NCBI GenBank assembly: GCA_022376465.1
Contig: JACDTU010000001.1
Coordinates: 1,674,001-1,738,000 of the forward strand
DNA: 64,000 nt
Source: Cubamyces lactineus
Taxonomy: Eukaryota > Basidiomycota > Agaricomycetes > Polyporales > Polyporaceae
Reading direction: 5' to 3'
In this document: piece by piece, positions 32,533 through 44,814 of the stretch
How the letters are laid out: the number at the start of each line of letters is the position of its first letter
Position numbering within the stretch: the first letter of the stretch is position 1
Notes under the pieces: generated by a model
Databases searched by the model: none
What the model was told of the DNA's origin: nothing
What the model saw: only the letters and a program-made list of their open reading frames with translations
Position numbers and translations under genes: made by a program

Positions 32533-34218
32533 ATGGCCATGTCTACAGACGTCCCATTATTCGAAGGCTTCGTCAACACCACTATGGACGCTCTCCGGCT
32601 CATAGAGGTTTGCGTCTGGCCTCCCCATGTTGGTGCTCTCAGACGCGCTAACCATTCGTCCGACAACGCGCCTATAACCATGCGGGCCATTGTCGACCCA
32701 CAGGCTGCGCGCCGCGGATTGATACCGCGTGTTACCCGACGGCTCAATGACTTCGAGCGGAGAACGATGATCAAGAGCGGAGCTGTGTTTATCTTCAGCG
32801 TCGAGGAGAGCGGTATCAAACGATGGACCGAAGGCTTGGCCTGGTCCCAATCCCGCATTTCTGGAAACTTTCTGGTACGTGGTCTGGTCCGCGTCCGCCG
32901 TCCGGGCATCTTCTGACACTCTGTCAGCTGTACCGGGAGGTCGCGGATCGGAGCGCGCGCACCGCACACCACTTCGCGGACCTGCCAGGCTATGTCCACG
33001 CCGGGCACCTGCCGGAACCGAATCTCAGCTACAAACAGCGAGGGTTGATCAAGAAGGTCGGTCTAGCTTAGTTTCATGAAGGCTCACCTAACGCTGACCA
33101 CCGCAGACGATTACGGTCAAGATTGACGGCTCCGACTACCACCTCATCTCATACTACACGCACGAGGATCTGAATGCCGGCCTACTACGACGAGTCAAGG
33201 ACCGCCCAGATCTCATGGCGATCGACATACCGCCGGAGCTCACACGGTCGACGAATTTCCGTTACCCACCGAATCTCGAAGAAGACCATGATGTGGGTAC
33301 GGCCAGTTCCCATAGGTGAGCGACCACCGCAGATCCTAACCTAGACGGCCTCCCTGCTGACGCTGTTACGTTGCCGTGGTCGTCAGAAGTGACAGAGATG
33401 CGATAGATAATCACTCGGCCCACACGCAAAGCGCTCACGTACCCTCTGGCGTAGCTGGCGGCATCCCGCCCTCACCAGTGGGCGAGGACTCCTCGGGGAT
33501 GCCACACGGCCACTTCTCACGTCACGCTGGACATCCTTCAGGCTACTACTACCAAAGCCCAAGCCGGTTGGGTTTGGATACCGACCTTGGGAGTGCATCT
33601 CCTCCCTCGCAGCACGCGGTATCCCCAGTGCTCGCTTCAGCCCAACACCGCACCCACCCATACGCTCGCAGAAACGCTGGACCAACCTCGCCGCCAGCCT
33701 GGCATGCCTCAGTGCACGCACCATACGACTCGCTGACAGGACCATCAACTGCGGCAGGCATGTACCCAAACGCCACCTATTCTAGTACGGCCGGTCATCT
33801 CAGCTCCGCGTACGATGAGCGACGCGGGAGTTGGTCCTCTCACGCAGCCATTCAGTCCGCACTGCAGCCGGACGCCCATAGGAGCGGCCCAGAAGGAGCG
33901 TCCGATGGGAGCCCCGCCGCGACGTCGTCCTGGTCTCCCACAGGTTCACCCATTCACGCACATTCGCTCGCATCGGCCCCACCCGTGCCCTTCTCGACGG
34001 CGGCGAATCTACCCGCAGGTCGCGGAAGGGAGCATTTCCGGGCAAGGTCCTACCCTTCCATGCAGTGGCCGTACGAGGAGGCAGGCGCCATGCCCCATTC
34101 GTCTCACAGTCACCAACACCCGCTGCCTGCGTATCCCATAGGGCGCGGGGAGCCGCCGGCGAACCTTGAGCACTACCCGCGATACAGCGGCGGAGATGGA
34201 GCGCATTCCGGCCGCTAG
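32533..34218 (+). CDS. WOPR-domain (Gti1/Pac2 family) transcription factor
   Basis: Five exons (32533-32607, 32704-32874, 32928-33056, 33107-33315, 33387-34218) give 471 residues. The WOPR DNA-binding domain is split in the family's usual way. Half a is FEGFVNTTMDALRLIEAARR, LIPRVTRRLNDFERRTM, GAVFIFSVEESGIKRWTEG and W-S-x-S-R-I-S-G-N-F-L; half b is SYKQRGLIKKTITVKIDG and YHLISYYTHEDL. The remainder is Ser/Pro/His/Tyr-rich and disordered, as in Wor1/Ryp1/Gti1-type regulators of morphology, pathogenicity and secondary metabolism. Intron 1 is 96 nt, a multiple of three without a stop, so its retention would insert 32 residues into half a. The nearest genes are Tfb2 (convergent) and a gene-poor region upstream. 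Confidence 0.92.
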
Positions 34219-34565
34219 CGGCGACCTAGGACGTAACGGACTCGGACACGCACAACGGACACGCACCATATGGACTTTTATGTACGTAGTAGAGTCTTGA
34301 GCTTGTGCATTGCATCCGTTATACACAGAGAGCCTGAGCAGGCTTCAGGCCACGAGCACGTGTGAGATGTAGGCGGCACATTGCCGATATTCGGAGGTTG
34401 TGTGTACTAGGAACGAGCGACGTCCAAATATGGCGCGGCCGCCGTCAGATGAGCAGCGTCGCAGCGTCTTCTCTGCGGCGTGTGGCAGCGATGATGTACG
34501 TCAAGTGAGGGTTTCAGACGAAGGTCGGTTTAGGGAACGTCGGGCGGCCAAGGGCGTGGTAGCCA

Positions 34566-36676
34566 TCAGGCATTCCCAGCAGTTTGCCTGCGCTCGATGA
34601 ACCCTCGAATGTTGGCGTGTCCCTCCAGGCTGCCGAAGAAACACCGCCGAGAGGGATTCTCCCATAAAACGACGTCGAGTTGCTTCGCATAGTTCAGGAC
34701 GTATTCGTAGTCTGCCTGGGAAGCGAAGGCTGTATACAAATAACCTGCCGAAAGCAAGGAAATCAGTCCTCGTGGTCAATGACGTCGTTGAGCTTAAATG
34801 ACGGGGACAGTGACCTTCTTGCGATTTCATGCGGTTCTTCTCGAGTTCCCAGAGGCGAATTTGGTCCTGGACGGTGACAGGTAGCAGGGGTTTCTACGGG
34901 GCGGCGTATAGGCTTGAGTCATGCGAGACAAGTCTAAGAGGCGGCGTTCATGGGCTTACATTCCTCCGCATTTGAGGGTGCGCATGTGTGATGAGATAAC
35001 TGATGATCTAGGCGGACAGACGTCGGCAAACACACACTGCAGGCAGGCCGTTCAGGGTGCTTACCTGGTCGGCGGTGATCCCGTTGGCAAGCGCTTTCTT
35101 GACACTATCGCGTGTTATGGCACCGATGACGAGGTTTGGGAATCGGGACTTGAGCGTCACAAACAGATTCAAGACAGCAATTTGCAACGGATTATCTGTA
35201 TAGCCGTTGTATTTCAATGCTGTCAGGCAAAGGGGTATCATACTCACTGGTGTACGCATAGAGACGATAGTTGGTTTCTAACACGATGAAACCTTGAGCA
35301 TGCGATCCATCCCCTGAGCCGGCAGACGTGGGAAGGGGCGGAGATGAAGACGTCAGAGTGGTCGCAAGACGAGTGGGACTAAACCTCCGTGAGGTGGCCT
35401 GCGTCATACCCGTGGAACGTTGAGTCCAAAATAAGAACATGATTTTGGCACGAGCCCTCACCGTCCTCTGCTTAATCAGCCCATAGTCACGGAGGTCTTC
35501 GAGCATGGCCTTCTGAGTAGCACTGAGGTTCTCTGTGGAGTAGTCCTTACAACCCAGCTCTGGGTCAATGTGGCGTCATCGCGGGAGAACAGCTCATCTG
35601 GCACACCTTGCCGAGCTCAGTCGTCGACAGCATCAACAGGAAACTAATGACCTCCACGAGGTCCATCTGCCGCTCCTGCACGAAAGTTCGAGATACCCAT
35701 ATTTGTACATCTCGAATGAGCATGCGTACCTCTGCCATCTGAAGGTATTGCAGCAACAATTCCCATAGTTGTACATGTGGTGGATGGAGGAGGAATTGGA
35801 AGCCCGCAGAAGTGATTTGTAATGCGCCTCCACTAGATCCGATAAGTGGCTGCTGGCTTATGATACACTGCTGACTCACTGTATGCTGGCCATGAGGCCA
35901 CTTCGTTGGAGCAGGTACAAAACCCCTGCAGACGGCTTCGCTGGGAACTGTCCTGTGCCTGAGGACACCATATAGTAGAGAATTGTCTGATCTGAACGTC
36001 AGCCAAAGATCATGTCCCTCGAGCCTGCCCTTCGTACCTCCCAACGTTCAAGCGCGTACGCATCCAGTGAGTCAATTTCTGGCGCGGGGTGCTTCTCATC
36101 GTTATCTGCAAGCACTCCGAAACTACCACTAGTGCCCCTGATGATGCTATGTGAGGCAAGGTCTCTTCACGAAAGCAGGCACCAACACATACCCCCCTGT
36201 GATTGCCTGTCGTAGACTGGACTTGAATGTCGGGTTCAATGCCAACTTCGATGCCGATGTTGGCAGTATATGTAACCGTGCCAATGTAGCCAGGGCCCCT
36301 TGATATGGTCTACAGATTGTCAGTTGCGACGTAGCTCGATGAATGCGTACTCTCTCACTTCTTTCCCTCGCGTGTCACCCACGCTGCCATGGTAGATGGC
36401 GGTATCGAGAGGTCGAGCCACAAGAGATTCATCACAAGCTGTCGCTCCAGTGGTCGTAGCAACCTGGTATTGTAAGTTGGTGCTCAGCAACATCAGGCAC
36501 AGGGAACATGGAACAGACCTGAAGATAGAGAGGCACGCAGAAGGCTTCTGGTAGAGCCTCGTAAGCATGTTCTGCGATTGCGTTTGCAAGAAGGTAATGA
36601 GACTATGAGACACATCATCAGTTCCGGGGTTCGTCTCCTTCGCATCCGGCGTGGCCTTGATCGTAATGGAGGGCAT
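34566..36676 (-). CDS. TFB2: TFIIH core subunit Tfb2/p52
   Basis: Thirteen exons, complement of 36676-36519, 36463-36359, 36309-36193, 36146-36038, 35986-35880, 35832-35730, 35675-35607, 35545-35462, 35398-35248, 35195-35065, 35007-34960, 34893-34815 and 34744-34566, give 479 residues with every phase consistent. Family blocks include [118 protein letters not shown] and the C-terminal clamp region [19 protein letters not shown]. Tfb2 anchors and stimulates the XPB/Ssl2 translocase in TFIIH, needed for Pol II promoter opening and nucleotide excision repair. It is divergent from NAS6 over 304 bp. Confidence 0.94.
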
Positions 36677-36980
36677 TCTAGCTTGTTGGGCGCGTTCGAA
36701 GGAGATAAAATAGTTTTGATGTGTTATATGAGTACACTGCGCGACGCACAGAGGGTGAGCCCACGTCTTCAACAAACTATTCAGCTTGGAACAGGACTCA
36801 CCGCGGTGGCGAACCGCTGCAAACCAACAAGAGCACGCAAGCGCCCATTGCGTAGTCCTTTGACACTGCCACCTCGTGCTTCCAGGCTTATGCGCGCGCG
36901 CCCCGACGCGTCAGCCACAGTTGCTTTCCTCTTGACCTATACCACCGAGCAAGTCGCCGTCTTGTCATACTAAAGAGACT

Positions 36981-38216
36981 ATGGCGACCAACTCCATACA
37001 TAACGCAGCACTGAACAGTATGTTGCTATCTACGCCGCATTTGACGTACCTTCGCACAGTTTGGAGTGCTCATGCAAGATGTCATCATGCAGGGCAGTTC
37101 GGTCTTGTCCGATCGCTGGTATCTCAAGATCCTAAGCTCGTGAACGCCATCGACGAGGTGAATTTGTGAATCCAGGGAGCAACGCAAACATAGCTAATTA
37201 CAGCCGTGTAGGACGGACGAACACCTCTGCACTGGGCAGCATCCTCGGGTTCAGTGGACATAGCCCGCTACCTCATTGATCAAGGGGCCGATGTCAATCG
37301 CGGTGATAGCGGCGGCTGGTCACCTCTTCACATCGCATGTATGTGTTTGTATTACTGTTACGTGTTTCTAGCATACCTACAAACTACCAAACTTCTCAGC
37401 ATCCGGTGGCTTTGAAGACGTGGTGAAAGAGCTCATTGGCGCCGGAGCTGATGTCAACCAGCGCAATGATAAAGGCCTTACTCCACTGTAGTTGCCCTTT
37501 TTTGGTCTCCCACAACGTACTCTGACGATATTCTAGGCATTATGCGGCCTCGAAATCTCGTATTGAGGTAGGCCGCTCACACTTTTGGCGCCTAAACGTA
37601 CTGAACTTGGTTTTCGGCAGATTGGCAAATTGTTGATTTCTAGAGGGGCAGACGTGGGTACTATCGCTCGCTATCTGCCTATACCTCTTCATTCACGTCA
37701 TACACAGATCAATGCGAAAGATAGGGCCAATCAAACGCCATTGTCGGTCGCTCTTCCCACGTCGCAAAGATGACGACAAGCACTTACCAGAACGATTGAT
37801 ACAGGCATAGGGCCGCGACCACGGGATCCACAGGATTCATCAACCTGTTGCTGAAGCCACCAGAAGGATCTCCGAAGACTCGGCTCAACACCGCCGACCG
37901 AGTGGGTGCGTACGCCGCCGCCACGCGCGAATCCTCCTCGGATGCTGACACCCCCGGCAAACAGGTAATACGCCGCTCCATCTCGCAATGGAATCTGCGC
38001 ACGCAGAAGCTGCTTGCCTGCTGATCGAGGCCGGCGCGGACCGTGAGCGGGTGAGGCTATTCACAACAGCGCGTACAGAGCTCGCCAGGGATAGCGCTGA
38101 CATGAGCTAAACAGACGAACATCGACGGGGAGATGCCTGAAGACATGGAAGGCGTGGGTGGGCAGGAACAAAGAAGGGCCCGGGCATACGTGATCGAGCG
38201 TTGCGGAAAGCGGTAA
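36981..38216 (+). CDS. NAS6: Nas6/gankyrin-like proteasome assembly chaperone (ankyrin repeats)
   Basis: Ten exons (36981-37017, 37093-37157, 37212-37338, 37400-37487, 37537-37567, 37621-37653, 37708-37742, 37805-37905, 37965-38050, 38115-38216) give 234 residues. Six to seven ankyrin repeats are visible by their TPLHxA cores: GRTPLHWAASSGSVDIARYL, WSPLHIASSGGFEDVVKEL, LTPLHYAASKSRIEIGKLL, QTPLHRAATTGSTGFINLL and NTPLHLAMESAHAEAACLL. This number, the length and the lack of other domains match Nas6/PSMD10, which binds the C-terminal domain of Rpt3 and controls assembly of the 19S regulatory particle. Other ankyrin-only proteins cannot be fully excluded. Very short exons (31, 33, 35 nt) split individual repeats. 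Confidence 0.85.
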
Positions 38217-38407
38217 TCAAAGAAATGGACGAGTAAGCGGGAGTAGCCTCTGGACTCAAAGAGGCTCGCCGAGTACGAGTAGCGATCAATTGTGAGTCTA
38301 ATCTGTAAGATTTACTGTACCCGAACGGATCTCGGTGGTTTTTCATCGTGCAGTGTGCAGTGGGTCGATCTTCGTGTGCAAAATCCGTCTGTCGGATAGA
38401 GAAATGG

Positions 38408-39750
38408 TCATGATCTATACCAGCGGCAAGTTACTGGGACGGCAGTGTAACTGTAGGGAAGAGAAGGCACGTCGCGACCGGGAGAGTAACTGTACGACTC
38501 CAGGCCACTTTCTGCAATCGGAACGTCCGTCGCGGCCTCCGGATCTGGCTTTGAAAGAGTCAACCTGACAGACTGATGCTGAGTGAGAATGACGCGGAGC
38601 TCTGCAAGCGGAAAGGTACCTACGACGATCATGATGTCTGGGCAGGAGCTTTACGATCCTGTGTTTCTTGATGGTCGCGCCCTCCATGCCAAAGTACCGC
38701 GTCGACTCGAAGCTCCAGTGCAGGGAGCCCACGATCCAGTTCTGCAAGCCGTGGACGTAGACGGCAACATCCCTGTCTATCTCAGGTCCCCAAGACGGGA
38801 TGAGCTGTCGATCGTGCTCAAATCGATCGATTGAGGCTTTGCACAACGTTCCCACAAAGTTCACCGCTTCCTGGAGGCCGACGTTGTGTCGGTGCATGAT
38901 CACGGCGATCATGTTATGAGTGTCGTGTCGAGCCTGCTCGACGTTGTACGAGAAGATGTCCTGAGAGAACATGCATTAGGCTCGACGAGCGTAGGTACAT
39001 CACGTAGTCAAGACACCGACGTTAGACCATGTTACAAGAGAGTTGGTTGCCTCTTCCAGGGCGCGGATCGTGGGATCCGATATGACCTCCTCAGGAAGGT
39101 CGATCCCGGCGGCGTATTCGATGAGTGCGAAGCACGGCTTGCAACCACTGGTATCCCAGCGCAACGCGATGTACTCTTCGAGCGCGGGTATATCGCCTCG
39201 TGAGCGATCTTTGGCTTGTTGCACGACGGCTTTGAAGAAAAGGTCCATGGTATCAATAAATCGTTTCGTGCACCCAGGCCCAGCGGTCCGCCGGTACCGC
39301 CCGAAGAAGCTACAGAGGCCCGTCAATGTCATGAGCGCTGATGCGGTCCATTGTCCACGAGTGTGCGCACCTCTTCGTCAACTTCCCCGCTGCCTTATCT
39401 GTATTGAACGCTATAGGGTCGTGAAGTGCATGCATCACGCAGTCTCCCAGACCATAGGCATCCTCGGCGTCGAATTCGTCTGACCAGTCGTCCAGCGTGA
39501 ATAGGAAGTTCATAAAATCTGATGCTACTTGGAGGTGCTCTTCATCTGCGTCTGGATAGCACGCTGCGGTGAGCTCGCCCGCTTTCAACCCAAGGAAGGC
39601 TATCCGACGATCCACGGCGAACTTGGCTTCGGCAAGGAGCCAAGCTTCAGATGCACGAGCGACGTGTGCGGCATGCAGATTGCTTCTTTGCGGGTAAGGA
39701 CAGTGGGAGACCAGATCAGGAAGGACGAATTTGCGCGCGGTCCGTCGCAT
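38408..39750 (-). CDS. Sesquiterpene synthase 2 (class I terpene cyclase)
   Basis: Exons read as complement of 39750-39371, 39309-39021, 38960-38620 and 38564-38408 give 388 residues. Metal-binding motifs are DDWSDE (87-92) and the NSE triad Asn223, Ser227, Glu231 in NDIFSYNVEQARHD; the C-terminal SFESTRYFG block is present. Close paralogue of the synthase at 25627: long stretches such as SDFMNFLFTLDDW and DTSGCKPCFALIEYAA are shared or nearly so. Here the intron after the NSE motif is absent. The last intron (38619-38565) and the resulting ~50-residue Ser/Pro/Tyr tail are less certain; without that splice the frame continues to a stop at 38415 with an Arg/Ser-rich tail. It acts on farnesyl diphosphate; product unknown. 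Confidence 0.9.
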
Positions 39751-41653
39751 TTGAGGAGCAAGTTGGGTAAAGGAGCATGCCACCGAATCCCTCTGGGGAC
39801 TATTTTATACCCTCAACGCACCAGCCTGACGCCCTCGGGGCCGTCGGAGGCCAGTTGGCCAGGAACACTCATAGCCTTTTGGCTTCTAATGAAACGCGTG
39901 GTCCGCGCGCAGGTGCCGTGGCGGTAAAGCGCACCTATGGCTGGCCTGTGAGATAGCTGCTCGCAGCGCACGACGAGTGTGCACGTTCCGTAAGAAGACG
40001 CTGTAGGTCGACTTTGTCTGGAATCTGAGCATCAGCCGGTCGAATGAGGAAGCGTATTCCGCTACCGACTGATTGCGACTTACCCCGTTTTACAAGGCCG
40101 TCGCCTTCGCCGCCCTGGTAAGCTCGCAACGTGAGATCCAGCAAGCCAAGCGACTGTGTTCTAGGCGGTCGAGGTCCCAAGCATAAGATGTCCGAGCTGA
40201 TGAGCCCTGACAAATCGGAGTTTGAGTCGATTTGCGGGGAACTCCCGAGGACATATCCTTAGCCCCGGCTTGCGATAAAGGAAATTCGGAGATCTCGCTA
40301 AGACGATGGCCAGTATCCGTCAATGTGCCTGTCTGGTTCTCAGGAGTGCAGCGGGAACCACTAGCACAAGGCAAGCCGGTCGTCAGCTGAACATGCCCAA
40401 CGGGCGAGGCAGAACGGAGAAGAGCCGTCTCTGTATCAATCATGAGCCGATGAAATGTGCCGTGCTGCGGCCTTCAGATCTATAATAGTAAGAGCGGCCG
40501 AGTTTATAGAATCGGTTTGAGCAAGAGCCGCCCTTAGGCCATCGTCACCGCTCACCTTGTGCTATCCTGCTCACTACAATTTCAGGCAACGACCCCACGA
40601 GTACATGCGTCAGCGCGCACCTTGTATAAGCCGACTATGACATCAGCAAAGCTCACCAAAAGGATATTGCATCCGAACACATGATTCAGTGTGCTGTTAG
40701 ATAGAGCTCAGGACTCAGTATTGAACAATCGATGCATCGTGGGCTCGGGCATCCGATGTTGCGAGCCGTCGTTTGCTATACGCCGGTGCCCTGAAGTCAT
40801 CGAAGCATGTTATTTTCGCACCCAAGGAAGGGCTTGGGGGACACATTGCATGGGTCGCAATCGAGAGCGCGGAAGTAGGTCAGCGGCCCGCACGGAAGTC
40901 TCGCGCCTATACTGCGCTTTCGAGCTGGAGAAGCTTGATATGGGGGATCAATGAGCCCCGTGGTCCACGGTCATCCTGACCTGCTGCGCGCGGAACAAGC
41001 TTTGACAATGGACTGTCTTCGCTATCGGCATGAACGCCCCTCATCGAGGAAATGGTGCGTCCGCATGAAGTCGCAGGCGGTAATCGAGGACGCCTCAGCA
41101 ACCAAGTCGGAGTAGGTGTGGTCGAGAAAACGCCGTCCGCATATCAGACTACGTCACATGGCGACCAACAGCCAAGATTGCGAAAGAAAGCGGCGTCGAG
41201 GTGGGATGGGATACGAGGTGTAACATGTTTAGCCTGCAGTCGTGGTGGTAGTCGCAAGTCAAGCGCGTCCTGTTGACGGGCGTCAGTGCACCTGGCAATC
41301 CTAAACACGAAACGCGATGACCATCATCCCGTAGCGGCGTCGGCAGCATTGCTTTCAGCAGCACAAGTACTGCATCGCGTCCAACGAGCGATGGGAATTA
41401 CGATTGTGCGTTGTACTCTCCCCTCCGTATCATCGGGATGACGGGAACAGGTGGCCTGGGTGCGTGGTATGCCGACCGCCCGCTGTTTCCGTCTGCAGCT
41501 GACCCAAGTCCCAGATAGCACTGCATAGAGTAAATCGGTGCAGAGTTAGTGGGAAATTTCAAAGTTATATCAGCGGTACGCTGCCCACGCAATGGCCGTA
41601 CTCACCTACGACCACCCGCTTTCCCGTGTTCTACCTGTTCGCCCTCTTCGAAA
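39751..41653. other. Intergenic region between sesquiterpene synthase 2 and arrestin-like gene
   Basis: This 1.9 kb divergent gap holds the synthase TATA box near its left end. No gene or repeat was recognised in the remainder. Confidence 0.45.
39801..39809 (-). promoter_or_regulatory. TATA box of sesquiterpene synthase 2
   Basis: On the minus strand the sequence reads TATAAAATA, about 60 bp before the ATG at 39750. Confidence 0.6.
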
Positions 41654-43341
41654 ATGTCGCTGCCTGGGTACCACGAATCCAGCACAGAAACGAGGCCGGC
41701 GTCCCGAGTCAACGAATCTCAGGCCAACGAATCTCAGGCCGTTCTCCCTAGCTACAGCCGGAGAGTTGCCACAGTGTGGGACGTGCCACCGGCGGAGCAG
41801 GTTCATTGCTTCCATCTCACTGCAAAGAAGACCGGGACACAATGGCTCACATTGACTCTCACAAGTCGTGCGGCTTCTGCTGTCGACACACCGACCTTCT
41901 ATCAGGGCGGGTGCGTGACTGGGAGCGTGAAGCTTGACCTAGAGAAGGAAGAGACGGTCGACGAGATTACCATTTCTGTGAGTAACTGTATAGGGCCGGT
42001 CAGGTACGCCTCGCTGTTTCGATTCAATGCTGAGCCAATCTCTTCATATGCGACGTATAGCTGTATGGACGGCTCAGCATATTCTCTCATTCGACGTCCA
42101 ATTTCTTATATGCCTCACAAACGTTATACTCTGCTGCTGCGTCGGAGCCGCAGAATACACGCTCTGCGACGTCTTTCTTGAAGCGCGGCAAGCTCAAGGG
42201 TCACTATGAGTGGCCATACTCACTACGCCTCCCGAAGGGCGTGAGCATCATATCCTCCATCACCACCGACGGAGTCGCCGAACGGGAGAACTACCGTTTA
42301 CCACCCAGCTTCGCAGACACCGACGCGAATGTAGACGTACAATATCTCCTAGTGGTCCGTGTCAACCGAGGTGGATTCAAGGCGGGAGACAAGTGAGGAG
42401 TTGCACCAATCTCCTTTGCTCAACCCTCCCGCTGACTATGTATAGGCTTTCCGTGCCACTGACTTACATACCACTTGCGAGGCCGAGCCCACCTTCGATA
42501 CTTCGCCAACTCGCCTATCGAGAGAACACACCACTTGTAGGACCGGATGGTGACCCTGACGGCTGGAAAGCCCTTGCACCGACTCAAATCAAGGGCACGC
42601 TGTTCAAGAGTTTTCCAGTAGAGGCAGAGTGTAGAGTATGCTTTCCTCACTGGATCGCAGGTTATCCAAAACGCGCTCATACTCCTTACCCCTCATAGGT
42701 GCATGTCTCGAAACCGGTACGTACCAGCGGCAAAGGACCCGAATGCATCCTGCCGTAGCTCATGTCATCCACACGCAGCTGTCGTACACGCGCGGCGCGC
42801 CCATCCACCTTCTTATATCGATCTCGTGTGGTAATGGACAGCTTCTGGACCTCATCAGCCCCCAGTCCGTGCGCCTCGCACTCGTCCAGCGCATCACGTT
42901 TGGCGACGCCACGCAGAAAGCACGATTCTCGGAGCGGCTCCCCGCCCAGCTCACCGTCAAAGTGTTCGAACGCGCGTCTGCATCGTGGTGGAAGCTCCCA
43001 TTTCCTCCCACCAGCGCAAGTGCACCCGCGCCAACGACGAAGACGTTCGCCGGCGAGCTGTTCATCCCGGAGGACCTCGTCCCTGGCTGTCAGATACTCC
43101 ACTATGGACACGAGGTCCGTGTCTCCTGCTTGCCTGGAATCGGGGCTTGTTCTGCCGATGCTGATCGCCGCGCTCGCGTTTGCTGCAGTACGAGTTGTGT
43201 CTGTATCCGTTCAATGTGGTGGGCTTCACGCCGAGCACCCCGCAGAAGAAGCCGCTTCTGTCAGAACGCGTTGGTATCGTGACTGCGTTCGCTCAAGCCC
43301 CGCGCCCGCTATCATATATCCCGCCTCAGTATGACACATAG
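41654..43341 (+). CDS. Arrestin-like protein
   Basis: Six exons (41654-41977, 42061-42392, 42446-42635, 42699-42716, 42779-43114, 43189-43341) give 450 residues. The N-terminal arrestin sandwich covers about residues 55-220, with CVTGSVKLDLEKEETVDEIT, LYGRLSIFSH and GHYEWPYSLRLPKGV. The C-terminal sandwich follows from about 285, with SYTRGAPIHLLISISCGNGQ, then LISPQSVRLALVQRIT and the final YELCLYPFNVVGFTP. A short N-terminal LPGYHE and an LPSY sequence resemble PY-like ligands for Rsp5-type ubiquitin ligases, so an adaptor in endocytosis or ubiquitination is a fair inference. A 15-bp unit is tandemly duplicated at 41710-41739 (NESQANESQA). Exon 4 is an 18-nt microexon (VHVSKP). Confidence 0.85.
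41710..41739 (+). repeat. Two-copy 15-bp tandem repeat in coding sequence
   Basis: CAACGAATCTCAGGC is present twice in direct succession, adding a second five-residue NESQA unit without changing the frame. Confidence 0.9.
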
Positions 43342-43434
43342 GCGTCTTGGCGTGTGAATGGCCGTTCGCTGGGGTGAGTCAGGGTTTGAGATGGATTGTA
43401 TGATACATTGGGTTTCAATCTCTGGGTTTCTATC

Positions 43435-44814
43435 TTATGGAGTGTTCGTCGGGTCCCAATCCGTGATCAGATCTGTGTAGTACATCAGTAGGCTTTGAAC
43501 TCATTCGGTTGTGTGCATCTTGGAGACTCACATTCATCCAAAGCGTCAAGCTCGGCGATCTCGTTCTCGGTCAACTCAAAGTCGTATACCTGGAGATTAG
43601 ACTGAATCCGGGCTTTAGACGAAGACTTCGGGAGCGGTATGTATCCCTGAGGTGAGTGTTATGAGACACGGTTCATTCGAAAAGTGAATGATCAGCAATG
43701 CGATCCGTACCTTCTGTAAGGAGTATCGCAGCAAGACTTGAGCGGGTTCCTTGTTATACTTCTTCGCCAGTCCGACTATCTTCGGGTGCCGGAACCGCAG
43801 CCCACGTACGAGAGGACCCCATGCCTGCTCACAAGGGCTCAGGGCTTGCACATAGATCATCGGCTATGATTAGTAGCTGGACGAACCTCCAGAGCGATGT
43901 TGTGCTCTTTGCAGAACGCCACGATGTCCGTCCGCGTCATGAAGGGATGCAAATCAATCTACCGCAGGCCAGCGCAGGTCAGCAAGTGCTGCTTCTCCGC
44001 GTGATTCGCCACAAACCTGATTGATCGCTGGTAATTCGACGCCAGCATCGACCATCTCTTGTAGGTGTCTCACACCATAGTTGCTCACACCGATGCTGCG
44101 TGTAAGGCCTTCGGCCTTGGCCTCCACAGCTGCTTTCCAGCTCTCGGCACGCTTCTGCGGCCCGCCGATCGGCGAATGGATCAAGTACAGGTCAATGTAG
44201 CCCAAGCCGCACGCCTTGAGCGACTTCCTGAGCGACGCCTTCGCGGCGGCATAGCCATTGTTGCTCATCAGCTTCGTGGTGAAGAAGACGTCCTCGCGCG
44301 GGGTGCCGGTGGCGGCGCAGAAGTCCTTGATCGCCCGCCCGCACTCCGCTTCGTTGTAGTACCACTCTGCAGAGTCCTGCACGAGGCAGCCCGGGCCCCG
44401 GCGCTGTCAGCGCGGATCGGCCCCATCGGGGCGAGCAGCAGACGAAGCACGCACGATGTGACGGTAGCCAGCCTAGGGCAGCAGGATCGAGTCAGTCGCT
44501 CGGCGTTGTGGGCTCGTTGTGGTGCGGTCAAACAGAGTAATACAACCCACCTCGAGGGCCCACCGGACGGCGTTGTAGGCTTCTTTGCCTTCCATCTCGT
44601 AAGTTCCTGCGAAGTATGGAAGGCGGCCGTTTATGAGCTAGTGCAGACCAGCGCGAGGCCTTCTGGGGGCACGCACCGAAACCCATGACTGGGATTTCAT
44701 TTCCGTCTCGCAGCTTGTGCGGTGGTGAGCGATGCTACTTCCCTAATTTTGGGCAGCCTTGCCTGCTGGGCGTTGTCTGCTCACCTTGAGCTTGGTATCG
44801 ATAGTGAGAGCCAT
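43435..44814 (-). CDS. Aldo-keto reductase
   Basis: Nine exons, complement of 44814-44785, 44713-44677, 44606-44551, 44472-44455, 44376-44017, 43958-43887, 43824-43711, 43646-43532 and 43472-43435, encode 279 residues, the length of the shorter fungal members. The (beta/alpha)8 barrel shows the full catalytic tetrad Asp48, Tyr53 (DSAEWYYNE), Lys82 (TTKL) and His114 (LIHSP). NADPH-side motifs are SIGVSNYGVRHL, AINQIDLHPF and GYIPLPKSS. It should reduce aldehydes or ketones with NADPH in the cytosol; the substrate is not readable. Exon 4 has 18 nt (AGYRHI). The gene is convergent with the arrestin-like gene, 93 bp apart. Confidence 0.93.

Noticed and set aside
25627..39750. A complete sesquiterpenoid biosynthetic cluster
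   Set aside because: No P450, oxidoreductase or acyltransferase was recognised between the two synthases; the aldo-keto reductase at 43435 and MFS transporter at 58947 are too far away to claim membership.
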